A DNA stretch of 64,000 bases from Symbiodinium sp. CCMP2592 (GCA_905221615.1 CAJNDT010000580.1:257511-321510), one strand, 5' to 3'. Positions 10,288-22,369 are shown, counted from the first letter of the stretch. Numbers and translations are program-made. The notes: generated from the sequence alone by a model not told the origin.

Positions 10288-10959
10288 TCTTGCTGCTGGA
10301 CATGAAATCTTGGCTTTTGGCAGATGGTGCACAAATCGAGAAGTGTAACCCGTTTTCATTGTCGTGCCTTGCTATCCTGCAGCCTCTTTGATGCATCCAA
10401 ACAACTATGAAAAGGCATCCTTCAATTCCTACTCCTACTGATTTCTCAGTGATTGCTAACAGTCCTTCTCCCGATGCGAACCCAAGAAATCAACAGCACG
10501 GACTATGTCTACACAAGTATGTTTATAGATGTTTGTCTTCCAATGGATGTATGTACGTATGCAGAGAAACACGTGAGATGTAATATAATAGTGAGATCAT
10601 GTTCTTCTGCGCGTCGGAACGCCACTAAAACTAGTAACTAGTTTCACCGCTTTTGTAGCATTGCCTAAAGTCCGCGCACGAGCAAAACCACGGCTGCCTA
10701 GACACATGATGTCCTGTATTTTACAGCACTTCGCGTCTTCTCAACACGTTCGGTGTTAGTTCAAGCAAAAGGAACCACACGATCAAATAAGATCCTGTTG
10801 CGTCATCCAACAAGTAGTTTCCCAGGAATTCTGGCCCTCAGGAGTTCGCAGCATGATATGGTCCATGACGCGAAAGTGCTGTAAAACACAGTACAAAAGC
10901 TGCCTTCAGCAAGCATCACCATGCCCGAAAACACCACGATCAATTAGGAGCCTGGCGCC

Positions 10960-11116
<157 letters not shown>

Positions 11117-11227
11117 GTCAATCTCAAAGAGCTTCTTAAGATAAAGCCGTGAGGGAGCCTGCTCCTCGATAGCTTCTGCCTCGGAGGCTGATCCTCCCAA
11201 GAACTTGCGATGATTTAGGGCTTATCT

Positions 11228-11298
11228 GGACCCAAACATTATGTAGAATAATGGCCCATTTTGGGGTCTTGGGCCATTATTTTACCTACTTTGGGGGG
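11228..11298. mobile_element. Family P palindrome, copy 1
   Basis: AATAATGGCCCA and TGGGCCATTATT form a perfect inverted pair. Wider arms are GGACCCAAACATTATGTAG on the left and TTTACCTACTTTGGGG on the right. Similar to 47356-47424. Confidence 0.55.
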
Positions 11299-11672
11299 GT
11301 TGTCTGTAAGGCTTTTAGGGCCTTTGGGGTTGACAGCTCAAGGTTTACGGGATGTTGCAGGTTCGAGGGCTGGGGCTTCGACGGTGGAGGGCCTAAGACT
11401 TGGGCATGGACAGTTTTTGGGGGGGATAGAGCTTGAGGCTAGGACAACGAGGGGGACGAGTCGCAGGAGCCAAGCGAGGAGCCACACCGGGACAAAAGAA
11501 AGCCCGATTATCCCTTAAGTACAGGATATCTTCGTCAGGCTGGGTGTGGTTGGGCACAGCCTGCAAATTGAAGGCAGCACCCCGGCCAAAAACCGGTGAA
11601 TCCCAAAATACTACTATATAAAACTCTGAAGTATCAACTCCATGTATGCTGAAGGACCTGATCCTTACTGTA

Positions 11673-11858
11673 GGGGCCTCGATAATTAGACCAGGATTTG
11701 GTGGATAATATGATAAACCTAAACCCCCAAAAATGGATACCAGAATGGTCCAAAACCTTTAAAGAGCTGCTATTCTATATACATACTTTTGGGGTCCAGG
11801 CAAGTACAATAAGGCTAAGGCACCTCCAGAAACAGTAGTGGCAATTGTTAAGGCCCCT
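11673..11858. mobile_element. Composite: family B ends around a P-like insert
   Basis: GGGGCCTCGATAATTAGA at the left and CAATTGTTAAGGCCCCT at the right are B ends about 186 bp apart, twice the usual distance. Between them CCCCCAAAAATGGATACCAG and CTATATACATACTTTTGGGG resemble P arms. Confidence 0.5.
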
Positions 11859-11859
11859 A

Positions 11860-12168
11860 TGGTGCATGTTTCGGGCAAAAGCCACACAGGGGCCTCCGAT
11901 CGCCGCCTGGAGCAACGCTGGCTGAGTTCGGCTCTCTGCCCACTCCTGTCCGTGCAGGATTTGGCGGGTTTGCACTGGGGTTCCTGACCATAATAAGGAC
12001 ACCATGTTATTTACTATGGACCCCGATTATGATGGTAACTTATAAGTTAAACTCCTGAACAAGAACTCAATACATGTAGGGTGTACGTCGTGCAAGTTTG
12101 GGTTGCAGGTGGCGTAGGGTTAGGGTGGTCAGGATCGGCGACCCAAATCTTGCTAGCCCTGGAACCTC
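11860..12168. other. No recognisable feature
   Basis: Mixed sequence between elements. A weak A-like internal string (ATAATAAGGACACC) at 11991-12004 may be a decayed fragment. Confidence 0.4.
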
Positions 12169-12171
12169 ATT

Positions 12172-12285
12172 CCCTCAGGCTCCATGTGCCCATATAATAT
12201 GGTATATACTTGGGCTTTAAAGGGGTTCCTACATAGGTACTTTGAGGCCTAAGGGTATACTATATGGCTACATGGAGCCTTCGGG
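12172..12285. mobile_element. Family D fold-back element, copy 2 (3-bp target ATT)
   Basis: Ends are CCCTCAGGCTCCATG and CATGGAGCCTTCGGG. ATT is duplicated at 12169-12171 and 12286-12288. The core GGTATATACTTGGGC matches copy 1. Length 114 bp. Confidence 0.75.
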
Positions 12286-12621
12286 ATTACCACAAGTGGC
12301 TCTGCAAATTGGGAGCCCATTCGGATCGCCGAAAGAGGCTCCCACAAGGATCACCCAAATTTTGCTGCTCCTGTGGAGATAGACGGTGCTCCCTTCATGA
12401 GAGTTTGAAATTTTAGGGTTTAGGGTTAGAACCGCATGATTAGCCTTGTACGTCCCTTATGGCATTCAAACTAGAGGCACCCCCACCGACCAAGACCAAG
12501 CAGCCTTGCCTTGCGATGACGAGCGATCTCAGCGCTGAGACCACTGTTCTTTGCCACCTGCTCCTGCAGCAGCGGTTTGCGAGTTTGGGGTTAGCGGTTG
12601 CAGCATGGAGTAATCTGGGAT

Positions 12622-12796
12622 TCAATGCTTGATTGCATTTGCGGGCTTGGCGGTAAGCTCTCCGCCCTCAAATGGGAACCAGATGGAACCAGGTTCTTCC
12701 CTGTCAGCGTCCTGCCAGCGCTGCCGAACTTGGTCAAGCTCGGCCTGCAGCCTTGCGCGTGGCGTGGCCGACCCGTAATTTCCACCCGCGGCTGCG
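12622..12796 (-). CDS. Possible terminal exon, unrecognised
   Basis: On the minus strand an open frame follows a GCGCAG acceptor-like site and ends at TGA (12622-12624). The translation includes AELDQVRQRWQDADREEPG and SIWFPFEGGELTAKP, with a helical charged start. There is no clear polypyrimidine tract upstream. The plus strand is also open. No family is recognised. Confidence 0.2.
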
Positions 12797-13075
12797 CATT
12801 TCCCGGTTTAGGGTTTTAAGTCTTGGGGTTCATTTTGGGATTTAGGTCCTTGCTAATTAAGATAGAAAACGTGCAAAGAGCACGGCTCTCTGCAGGGATT
12901 GGTCAGTGCATGTGTTGCCTTTGCCTGCACTCGTAAGCCCAACCTAAGCTGCCCCAAGCGTTTGGAGGATTGGATCAATGCCGAGGCCGGGTCTGCGCAC
13001 TTTCTCCCTGGAGAATGTCGAGGCTCTGCTGCTGCCGATCGAGTCCTCACAGCGTCAAGGATTGTCGTCTAATAT

Positions 13076-13172
13076 AGGGGCCTTAACAATTAGAATAGGG
13101 TTTTTGGGGCCCATCATACTATGACTATAATAAGGGACCACCGAAATAGTATTGGTAATTATTTAGGCCCCT
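13076..13172. mobile_element. Family B fold-back element
   Basis: AGGGGCCTTAACAATTAGAA and TAATTATTTAGGCCCCT bound a 97-bp element with TAGGGTTTTTGGGGCCC and GGGACCACCGAAATAG arms. The flanks (AATAT / GTATT) are similar but not identical. Confidence 0.75.
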
Positions 13173-13692
13173 GTATTAGGTGTAGCGGGATTGGAATAAG
13201 GCTTCGGCAGGAAGTGAGAGGAGGGCACACCCTGAAGCTTAGGTCTCGCAGATCTTCTGGGGTTTCTTGCCGACCGTGCAAGGCAGCCGTCAGGATAACT
13301 TGAACGCAAACTGAAAATCCAAGCTTGTCCTCAATGCAAAGATGCCTGTAACCGCAAAGACGCAACAGTCCGATATACTCAGGTTTAGGGTGTTAGTTGC
13401 CGGGTCAACATGTCAAAAGCCATGTGTGGCCGACCCGTCAAGTCTCTGAGGCTTAGGATTCAGGGGTTTAGGGTTTCATGGTGTGTTCTCACAGATTCCG
13501 GCATGCCATTTAAACTTAAAGCTGAGTTTAGAGCCCAGTGCTCAATGTGGAAACACAGCACGGAAGCCCTAGTGGCCCTAGTCCTCAAGAAGCTAAAGCG
13601 ATCAAACACAAGCTCTCAAGCTTCAAGGAAAGCTCTGCCTGAAGCGGATGAGACGAGGCTTAAGAATCAGAGGAGGGTTTGGGGGTACTAAG

Positions 13693-13820
13693 CTTATGTA
13701 TGTATGTATGTACGTACAAAAAAGGAATGTATGTATGTATGTATGCACGTAAATACATGTATAGATGTGGGTATGTAATATGTATATGTTCATATACATA
13801 GAGAGAGAGGGAGAGAGAGA
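13693..13820. repeat. ATGT tetranucleotide and GA microsatellites
   Basis: TATGTATGTATG arrays occur either side of ACAAAAAAGGA, then degenerate ATGTATAG, then a 20-bp GAGA run. Confidence 0.85.
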
Positions 13821-14431
13821 CTACGTTAAGGTGCCCAGCTATCAAGGCCCCGAGGATAAATCGGAATCCCGTCCTAGTTCCAGCGCATGCAGCGACCGTC
13901 GATCCAGATTCAGCTCCTGTCGCTTGAGGTGACAGGATTTTGGCCGCCTGGTTGTGTTTGGGCTTAAGGAGGATTCATATAGCGTTTAAAGTGTATATAG
14001 TGGCTTTACAATTCAAAAGATTAAAGAACAACTCTAAATGTTTGGAACAGGTTTTGTTTTTGGGGAGGATTGTGCGCGACTTATAGAGAAACTCATCCAG
14101 AACAAGGCACCTTGATTACTAGTCGTTCAGGCCTTTGAATCCTTCATACTCGTATTTTCTTTGGTTGGCCATCCAAACCCTATAAGGGTCCAAAGGCTGC
14201 AGATAGTACTGTTGTAGGTTACTATTTGAGGGAGTCATTAGGTACTTGGCTTCTTAGAGAAAGTCATATCCCCATACCCTAAACCCTAAATCCCCAAACG
14301 CTAAACCGTGTCTTCAATCAAAGTCCTGATAGCCGTGATCCACTCGCCGCTGAAGCTCTGCGACCTCGGCGCTTTGCCGAGCGAGCGCCTGCATCTGCGG
14401 TGTGTTTGACGGCTTTGAGGTTGAAACATGC
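13821..14431. other. No recognisable feature
   Basis: Mixed sequence with few telomere-like units (14277-14308). No open frame, RNA or palindromic element is supported. Confidence 0.45.
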
Positions 14432-14601
14432 AGGGGCCTCGATAATTGTAGTAGGGTTCCATTCAGGGGCCCTTCAAGGGTTATAAGGGCTCTATAGGGG
14501 ATTTAGGGATGTAGGCACCTTGATAGCTTTAATAACTTTTGAAGCTCCGCTATAGTATTGTTTTTGAAAGGAACCTAATCTTGGTAATCACTTAGGCTCC
14601 T
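14432..14601. mobile_element. Composite family B element with enlarged core
   Basis: AGGGGCCTCGATAATTGTAG and GGTAATCACTTAGGCTCCT are B ends. The 170-bp spacing and internal GTAGGCACCTTGATAGC / GCTCCGCTATAG strings suggest a second, decayed B-like element inside. Confidence 0.5.
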
Positions 14602-15872
14602 ATATTGCCTAGAGCAACCAGAGCACCTTGGAAACAAGGATATGAAGAACCTCAACAACTGCTACAAATACCATTTTAAAGATACCTTGGCTACTAATAG
14701 ATAGACTAAGGAACCCCTCCCCCTGAAAATCGAGGGTCGTGGACCTCAATGTAGCCTTGATGCCTAGAGTTTGCAGACGCAGGCTCCCAATGCATTATTC
14801 CTGCGCTTTTCGAAGCTGGAACAACTGTTCGAATTATGGGTTTAGGGCTTAGGATGGTTTAGCGTTTGGGCCAAGTAGGGTTCCTGATTACATGTCGCCT
14901 ATCACATACCCCGAACCCTATTCTGTTACCCTGACATCGCTGCCATCAGCTTACTTCGTCCGAGGCCCGGGTCAGCATTTACACTTTCTCATTTTCACGG
15001 CTTAGGATTCAATTGAAAAGTGGAGGATTTGGTGTTGGGGGTTCCTTCCGCACTGTGAGAATCGGGCTGTCCAATGCGAGATTTGTGTCGTAAGTCATAA
15101 TAAGGAACCCGAGGAAAAAGGCTGCCCTACAGCATACATTGACTTCAGCACCATAAAAGCCATGGTAACACATTATTTGCTTTAATCCCTGGGGGATTGA
15201 TTCTGAAAAACCTATATAGAAACATCTAAGATGACCAGCTTTGACCGATTTCGGCAGAAGCGCGCAAACGATCATCTCGTCGGAAGGCAGCAGCGTGCGA
15301 GCAATCGGCAACCCGATGCAACACAACTCTGCGGATGCGAACTCCGAACCCAAACCACTCAATCCGAAAGTCTTCAAAAACTCATATTTCCATATCGGGT
15401 TCCAACATGTATATATACCTTATAGTTCTGGATAAGGGATAGTGGTCTGGATCGGGCAGACAGTCTGTGAGAAGGCAGCAAAGCCTGCGAGCCAGAGCCC
15501 GACGCTGCTCAATGATACCAGGGCCTAAACTTGAGCGTCTTGGGTTTCGAGCTTAGCCCGTTCGGGCTATGTACAAGTCATGTGTAATGTAAAAATACTC
15601 TTGAACCCCGAGTGATGATTGTAGCTATCTCGGTTCAACACATACTTCAATCCGCAGACTGCGGCTTGCGGGTTGACTCACATGCTTTCAGGCTGCTGTC
15701 ATCTCAGGAGAAAAAGGAGGACTTCAAGCAATACAAGACCCAGTTCACCATGATAATGGCGATGATCAGGAGCGCCTCGGGATGAACACAGCCGAACCCC
15801 GGACCCAACTCCCGCAACCCCAAGCAGAACCGCTTAATCCGAAGCTTAAGCACCCTAAACCCGAAACTAAAT
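14602..15872. other. No recognisable gene
   Basis: Mixed DNA. The longest open frame (minus, 15009-15377, 122 codons) has no recognisable domain and is not longer than chance. CCCTAAACCC occurs near 15851. Confidence 0.45.
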
Positions 15873-15974
15873 GGGAGAAACCGAAAACAAGGGGTACCTT
15901 ATTTTAAAGTCCTTATAATAAGGATCTTACTAGTTTGGGTACTTTATTAGGATCCACTATTTTCGGAAACTCCC
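15873..15974. mobile_element. Family A fold-back element, copy 2 (4-bp target AAAT)
   Basis: GGGAGAAACCGAAAACAAGG and TTTTCGGAAACTCCC bound a 102-bp palindrome with a TTATAATAAGGATC centre. AAAT is duplicated at 15869-15872 and 15975-15978. Confidence 0.8.
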
Positions 15975-15982
15975 AAATGCAG

Positions 15983-16067
15983 ACCACCACCACAACAACA
16001 ACAACAACAACAACAACAACAGCAGCAGCAGCAGCAGCAACAACAACAACAACAACAGCAACAGCAG
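15983..16067. repeat. CAA/CAG trinucleotide array
   Basis: CAC, CAA, CAG and CAA blocks succeed one another. The array starts a few bases after family A copy 2. It reads as poly-Gln/Asn or, on the other strand, poly-Cys; neither extends to a supported protein. Confidence 0.95.
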
Positions 16068-17287
16068 GCTAAGAATTCCCAGACTCCGAAACCCACAAGG
16101 AAAAACAAGGCAGCCGCGCTATGGTTTTTATCTTGAAGTACCTCGTACCACACAAAACTGTAATCCTGGGATGCTCTGTTGGGCTCTCCGGCAATTCCAA
16201 AACCCAACCCTGATATAGGGCCCTTGCTTAGTGATAGTATGGGGCTTGGCATATTAAAGTGGAATCACATGCAGGGACTGCACAAGTACAATTTACGTAG
16301 CACTAAGACGAACAGATGTGAGCTTTGCAGCAGTTGGGGTCTTGGAAGGCCTTCGACTCTACGCTTGAAATCAATATCACACTACATATGCCCTAAGTCT
16401 GAGCAGAACAGAACGAACCCATGGTCCTTGTCCCTACAGCAAAGGCTTAGCAGTAGAGGCCTTAATTAATTGTGGATTGCGGATGGGGGGGCCTGATTCT
16501 TGCTTGGATTATGTTACGCGATCTCACTCTGGAGGCATGATGATGATGGTCATGAGCATGACCAGCTTTCATGGTGTTTAGGGATCCACATTGATACCAT
16601 GAGCCACAAGCCGGGAAAACCCTGACCCGTTCTGTTGGGGTCTTGGAGCTTTGTTACTTCAATCTTGTTGCGCATGGACTAGGCTTTGCAGCTGTGAGCC
16701 AGTCGGGGACTTTGGCTTAGAATTTGGAGCTCGGTGTTTAGGATTTTTGTGCGGGTGTTGTGCTTCGCTTTTGCCTTCCTCACCCCTCAAGCAGGTATGT
16801 TGTAAAATTTTGGGGGTTTGGGTCTAGGAATTTTGGCCGAACTCGGGAAAGCAAAGAAGGGAAGGCCCAGCCTGTAGCACGAATGACGTACAGTTTCACT
16901 CAGAAACTGCTAGTCAGGAACCCCACACACCAGTGTCGAAGTCCACGATCCTCTGGGATCCTAAAACACGCGTTTGCTGATCCCCTTGCTTCAAAGTAGG
17001 TATACTCAGCCACATAATCCCCTGAAAGACTGAGAAACTGCAGAAACCCAACAAAAAAGATGCCTGCATCGTGATGAACTTCGCCCATTTGGCCACATTC
17101 GTGCCAAAGGCCTGGCTGGGAATCATTTCGTCCCGTCAAAACCGTTCAAACAGGTTCAAGTCCAAGTACCATACAATGCAATATTAACCCCGTCTTACAG
17201 CAATTTCAGGTAGAGGGACCTGTGGCGCATGTATGCCCCCTCATGAGGTTCGGGGCTTGGGACATTCAGGCCTTGAGCTTTAAAGGG
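16068..17287. other. No recognisable gene; lone B-like end
   Basis: TAGAGGCCTTAATTAATTG near 16454-16472 resembles a B left end but has no partner. Otherwise mixed sequence with short open frames on both strands. Confidence 0.4.
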
Positions 17288-17385
17288 AACTCCAGAAAGT
17301 TGGAATATGGATTAATGGTAGGATCCCCTATAATTTACCTTAAAGGGGTTACGATAATGATATTCCAACTTTCTGGCTTCTACTG
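17288..17385. mobile_element. Family I fold-back element, copy 1, left end worn
   Basis: CCAGAAAGTTGGAATAT and ATATTCCAACTTTCTGG are perfect inverted repeats. The right arm continues CTTCTACTG followed by TA, as in the second copy. The left outer arm has diverged. Confidence 0.65.
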
Positions 17386-17440
17386 TATGTTTGGGTGTAC
17401 GAGGCTTCATGGTTTAATCAAAGGTTAAGATTTGGATCTA

Positions 17441-17533
17441 CCCATAGGCCCCCATAGTAGTTCCTATTTTTGGGGCTCAGATTTAGAGCCCTCTAAGACA
17501 TTCCCAAAAAGGAACTACGATGGGGCCTATAGG
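17441..17533. mobile_element. Family C fold-back element (TA target)
   Basis: CCCATAGGCCCCCATAGTAG and ACTACGATGGGGCCTATAGG form the arms. TA flanks both ends (17439-17440 and 17534-17535). Confidence 0.8.
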
Positions 17534-17638
17534 TAGAGGTTTTTAGTTCGGGTTTGGGCTTTGGCCCTGGTGTTGGGCAATGTTGTTGGGTCCTCGATGC
17601 AGTTTGGGACTAGGCTTGAGGGCTCTAGAGTTCCATAC

Positions 17639-17739
17639 GGGTGATTGTCAAAATCATGGTCCATGTTTGGGTCCTTATCATAATACGGCGCTTGATATTT
17701 AGGGTACCCCCCAAAAAACCCTGATGTTGACAGCCACCC
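17639..17739. mobile_element. Family H fold-back element, copy 1 (4-bp target ATAC)
   Basis: GGGTGATTGTCAAAATCATGG and TTGACAGCCACCC are the ends. ATAC is duplicated at 17635-17638 and 17740-17743. Length 101 bp. Confidence 0.75.
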
Positions 17740-18379
17740 ATACGGTGTAGGCCATGAAGGTGAAAAACGGAGCTGGGAGGTACTATGATCCTTTCCCCAC
17801 TTTTGGGTTATGCCTCAGGTTTCGGGGTTGGGGCTGGGACTTCGGAACGTAAGTCTCAAGTTGAGGGTATCTTACTCGAGGCTAGGATCTCGTCTGTGGG
17901 CACTCCATGTTTTAAGAGCTCTTCGGGCCAGTAGCTCTAAGCCACCACCGCCCAGACCCCAACCGAAGACCAGCATCTTGAAACCAGTAGCTTGAGGTTA
18001 CAAACTCTCAAAACGCCCAAGCCCCCAATGTAGCGCCAAGTGTTCGGACCTCTGCATTGCAAGCCTTGTTTACCAGCTTCGTACCCTATATAAGCTACAT
18101 CCAAGTGGCGTCCATGAACGCGTAGGGCCACTTCCCTGTCAGCTGGTAGTTGCCCATGAAGACGAGGACGTACACCACAACTGTGCGTGAACTCGACATT
18201 CACTTGGGCACCCAGCTCAACTCTGACAAACTGCTGTAAATTACGATCTTTCAAACACCGCAAAGCCACAACCTTGAAGAAGCCCTATGCCACGTTATGG
18301 TGCAGGGCTAAGGTTAGCTTCTAAGGTCCAAGTACTCCGTGCTAAAGTGCCATCGAGACACGGAGCTGGGATCCATTGT

Positions 18380-18483
18380 GGGAGTTTCAGAAATTTAGGA
18401 ACATCTCTTTAGGCGTCTTTATAGTCAGGAGCCTATCAAGCATTAAAGTCCTCTTGCAAGGGCCCCGTACTTCTGAAACACCC
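18380..18483. mobile_element. Diverged family A-like fold-back element
   Basis: GGGAGTTTCAGAAATTTAGG and TACTTCTGAAACACCC are inverted ends of A type. The interior differs from other copies and no target duplication is seen. Confidence 0.5.
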
Positions 18484-18587
18484 AGATAGCTGTGCAAATA
18501 GCAAAACCGAAAGACGTGCAGAGATGAGGAATATGCTTCATTGATTTTACCGCTTTGCTTTGTGCTAACTCCCCTGGAGCCCTATTT

Positions 18588-18689
18588 GGGAGCTTCCGAA
18601 AATAGGGGACCCTAGTATAGTACCCTAAATAGTAGGACCCTTATTATAAAGACCCCCAAATAGGGTACCCCTATTTTTCGGAAAGTCTC
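18588..18689. mobile_element. Family A fold-back element, copy 3
   Basis: GGGAGCTTCCGAAAATAGG starts the element; the right end GAAAGTCTC is mutated. The CCCTAAATAGTAGGACC core is intact. Flanks ATTT / GTTT match in three of four bases. Confidence 0.7.
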
Positions 18690-20116
18690 GTTTGAAGGTT
18701 GGAAGATGTTCAAAGATGAGGAGCTTTCCTTGAGCTCCGACACCTCGAGGTTGCCGTACTTCCACATCCCGAAATTTAGGGTTTTCCGCGCTAAGCCCGA
18801 AACTCTGCATTCCGCTGTGCTCTTTCACAATGCAGTGAAACCGACGACGAAACCATCAACAAGACGAACATCTACGTAGCACTTCAGATTATGGAACTTT
18901 CGTAGGATGGGCGGTTTGCAAAATCAGACGCATGTCAATAGATAAGATCCTTCACGCCCAACAAGACGACAAATAATCCTGAACCCGGAACCCCCTAAAT
19001 CCTGAACCCTGAAACTCCCAAAACCCCAAAGTTCTGCAGCCTAAATCCCTAAATCCACGAAAGCCTGCAGAACCTTATGAGCCTCAACCGCGCAACTGCC
19101 AATCTTCGTCGGAAGCATCCCCTGAATCCGAAAGCCCGAAACCCTAAACCCCTTCGAGGAATATTACAGCGTACATGCAGGAAGGAACGCCGTGAGGCAG
19201 CCTCTGTAAGTATATTTAGGAGAAAGAACGGTAGGCAGACCGCTGTAGTCATCCTTCAAAGCCCCCAACGTCTGAACTCTCTAGACCACCCCCACAACGG
19301 CTGAGGGGTCGGCCATAGAAGGCCTCAGCGGAAGAACCAGCTGGACGCTTTATGGCTTGGAGTTAGGGTTGCAGGTGTCCAACCGCAAAAACCCCTGGAC
19401 CCTGATCCCATCCCTGAAGCCCTTACCCCAACGCCCCTAAAACAAACCCTTCGGGCTCGGCTCCTAAACCCTAAACCTTTCGGGTTTGGGGTCTGAACCC
19501 TTCATCCTTTGTGGGACATCATGCTCGATAAACCATGTAAAGATATGGAGATATGAACAGAAAGCTTTCTCGGGGTTTACAATTAGGTCATTATTACGTC
19601 CTGTCTGCAGGCATGTCGCCCCAAACTGCAAGCACGAAGACATTCGAAGCGCGCGCGTCAGCAGGGACGATGGTCGGATGAAGAGGTCCTGCTTCATTGG
19701 TTTGGGTCGCGGGCTGAGGGATGCCAACGGTATAGGGGTCTATAAGCTTTGCAGGTGATTCTGGCAGTAACCCGACATCTCGAACCCCCAAGCCACGGAC
19801 CATAGTCATATAAACGGTTAGGGTTTTAGGGCTTAGGGACCAAACCCTTCACCCCTCAATTCCATGAGTGTGGGGGGGGCCTACGGTTTAGTTTAGTTTC
19901 TAAGCCCCATGCCGGGGGTGCGTCCTGTGCCCTCATCAAAGTCGAGGTTTATGTTTTTAGGATATTCTCGAAATCCGGATGACAGCTACCCTAAACCCTA
20001 TATAACGTAAACCCTGGCACAATGCGACTGTCCAGTGCGCCGACGAAGAAAGGCGGAACATGAACTACCTCAGGCAGTGCAGCGGGCCGGGGCCCTGGGG
20101 CACAGGTTTAGGGTTT
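18690..20116. other. No recognisable gene
   Basis: Mixed DNA with CCCTAAAC-like runs near 18975-19030, 19140 and 19465. Short open frames lie on both strands; none is recognisable. Confidence 0.45.
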
Positions 20117-20161
20117 GGGAGTTTCCGAAAATTAGGTGTACCTTAATTATTTTAGGGTCCT

Positions 20162-20219
<58 letters not shown>

Positions 20220-20272
20220 GGATCCTACTAGTTAGGGTAGTATATTAGGGTCCCCTATTTTCGGACGCTCCC
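20117..20272. mobile_element. Family A fold-back element, copy 4, enlarged core (target GTTT)
   Basis: GGGAGTTTCCGAAAATTAGG and TTTTCGGACGCTCCC bound the element. GTTT is duplicated at 20113-20116 and 20273-20276. It is 156 bp because its TTATAA centre has become a TA/TAA microsatellite. Confidence 0.8.
20163..20219. repeat. TA/TAA microsatellite inside family A copy 4
   Basis: A TA run of about 9 units is followed by about 13 ATA/TAA units, at the exact position of the palindrome centre of other A copies. Confidence 0.9.
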
Positions 20273-21062
20273 GTTTAGTGTTTACGTTGTAGGGCTTCTT
20301 CCCAGGGATTAGGATTTCAGTCTCAGGGTGTCAGGTGTGCGACTTGAGTTCGAAATTCAGTTGTGCTGGACGGCGCGACATGGGGGAAACCCAACCCCGG
20401 AACCCAACACTGATATTGAAGCCTTGAGCCCGAAAGTGTAGACTCGACCGTAAACTGCAGTCTATACTATACCGAAGCTACAACCCTAAACCCCTAAACC
20501 GAAGCTCGAACACATAATACGTACACCCTTTTCAAAATACCAACATCTGCCCTCGATGCCATCGGCCAGGGGTGTCGGGAGACTGGTAGGATTTAGGCCG
20601 TAGTATGTTTATCTATCGGGACTACAAGGGCATACGGCTTGCAAGTAGTAATTATTCCGACCTCAAAATTTGTGGAGGGCTGGGTGACAGCGGCTATTGA
20701 TGCTCAGATCTATGGCCGAGGCTTAGTTGCGGAACTACGGCCTGCGGGGTTTCGGGTTTAGGGCTTTTATCTTCAGGATTTCAAGGTTTAGTTTGGGTTG
20801 GGTTCCGGCCTTTTTAAGGTTTGGAACTGTAATTAGTGTTGAGGCAGCTGTGTCCCTGAACCGCGAAGTCTTTCGTCTGCTATACTGCACGGGGAGATCC
20901 CAATGAGCTTCATACAGGCCCGGGTGCATGTTGGACTTGTTCAAAAGCCACACCACGCCTCGCATCGAAGTGGTAGAGTTTCTCAGAAAGAGCTGAAAAC
21001 TGTAGTATACTCCGTTAAACCCTGTCTAAACCCTTTAGTAGACGAGAACTTTGCAAGAGATA

Positions 21063-21162
21063 CGGTTGATGACATAACTCTGCATCACCTTAAGGACACT
21101 AAACTATGGGAATTACAGTATATTCCTTGTTATGGGTAATGCAGGATTTATATCATCAACCG
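21063..21162. mobile_element. Family F fold-back element, copy 3
   Basis: CGGTTGATGACATAACTCTGC and GCAGGATTTATATCATCAACC form the arms. TA precedes the element; the right flank is TC, so one side has mutated. Confidence 0.7.
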
Positions 21163-21189
21163 TCGTCCAGACAACACCAGGAGACCCTA

Positions 21190-21313
21190 ACGGTAAAAGG
21201 AGGGACCCTTAATAAGGACTCCCAGGTATATACCCTTAAGATAGCTATGATATGACCATCATATAGCCCATTATAGGGTAGGGGTCCCCACTAAGGGTCC
21301 CTCCTTTTTCCCC
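21190..21313. mobile_element. Family R fold-back element
   Basis: GGTAAAAGGAGGGACCCTTA (21192-21211) pairs with TAAGGGTCCCTCCTTTTTCC (21292-21311). The core has ATAGCTATGATATGACC. Single copy in the window; target site unclear. Confidence 0.6.
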
Positions 21314-21414
21314 TGTTGAGAGACTTGCACCGGCACCCTTGGAAGTTGTAAGCTCCTTCCAGCAAAGGCTCTCCTGCCACTTCTTGCACTCGGACTTAAA
21401 GCCTTGGGTGATCT

Positions 21415-21516
21415 GGGAGCTTCCGAAAAGAGCGGACTCTAATATAGTACCCGAAATAGTAGGGTCCTTATTATAAGGACCCCAAAGTAAGGTACCCCTA
21501 GTTTTCGGAAACACCC
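21415..21516. mobile_element. Family A fold-back element, copy 5
   Basis: GGGAGCTTCCGAAAAGAGCG and GTTTTCGGAAACACCC bound 102 bp. Flanks ATCT / ATGT match in three of four bases. Confidence 0.7.
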
Positions 21517-22049
21517 ATGTAGAGGGTGAAGGGTTTAGGATTGGATTAGGGTTTAGGGTTGGTTCAGGCTTTGGCGTTTGGGAATGAGTTGGTTCAGGTC
21601 TGCATTTTCTATTCTCAGAGCTTCCGGTTGGGGGTGTAAGGGTATCGCGTTTAGGGTTCGGGCTTGGGGTTCCAGTGTTTGGGACTTCAGGGTGTGGGGG
21701 TCTGCATGCAAGGGTGGCGACAGAGCTTTGTGTCTCGTGGTGTGCGTGTAGGTTGCTGGATTCTGGCTAATATAATAAGGCCAGGGCTTGTTGTTGGGGC
21801 AGAAAGTGTGGCTCTCGACCCCAACCCTGCGCAAACCTCAAGCCCTAGCTCTGGCTGCCATGTGGGGGGCAGAGTTGACTCGCTTGTGGATTGAGAGCTC
21901 CGAGCGCGAAGATATATTTGGGGTTTAGGGTTCATAGGGCTTAGGGTTTGTGAGGTTTAGTGTGCAGGCCCGAATTGTGAGAGTCGAGGTTTTTGGAGCA
22001 AATTCGGGCATTTGGTGAGAATCCAAGTTTCGAGGATCAAGCTGGGTTA

Positions 22050-22169
22050 CTTAAAGGGTCACGGGACTTAGTAACTAGGGTTATAATGATGGTAACTATA
22101 CTTACAATTACTTATAACCCCATTTAAAGTACCTATAACCCTACTTACTAAGTCCCATGATCCTCCAAG
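22050..22169. mobile_element. Family E fold-back element, copy 2 (TA target)
   Basis: CTTAAAGGGTCACGGGACTT and AAGTCCCATGATCCTCCAAG bound 120 bp. TA is at 22048-22049 and 22170-22171. Same layout as copy 1. Confidence 0.8.
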
Positions 22170-22252
22170 TAGGGTCTGTGGCCTTGAACCTCACAGCTGC
22201 AAACCCTTTAAATTAGAACCCTTGTAACACCTCGAACAAGCCAGGAACTTCT

Positions 22253-22363
22253 CCCTAAGGCTCCATGTAACCATATCGTATACACTTCGGCCTCAAAGTA
22301 CCTACACAGGAGCCCCTTTATAAGGCCCAAGTATATACTACATGGGTGCATGGAGCCTTAGGG
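22253..22363. mobile_element. Family D fold-back element, copy 3 (3-bp target TCT)
   Basis: Perfect ends CCCTAAGGCTCCATG / CATGGAGCCTTAGGG, inverted relative to copies 1 and 2. TCT is duplicated at 22250-22252 and 22364-22366. Length 111 bp. Confidence 0.8.
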
Positions 22364-22369
22364 TCTGTA

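Noticed and set aside
15983..16067. Polyglutamine-coding exon
   Set aside because: No complex protein sequence extends the CAA/CAG run in frame on either side; it abuts a MITE.
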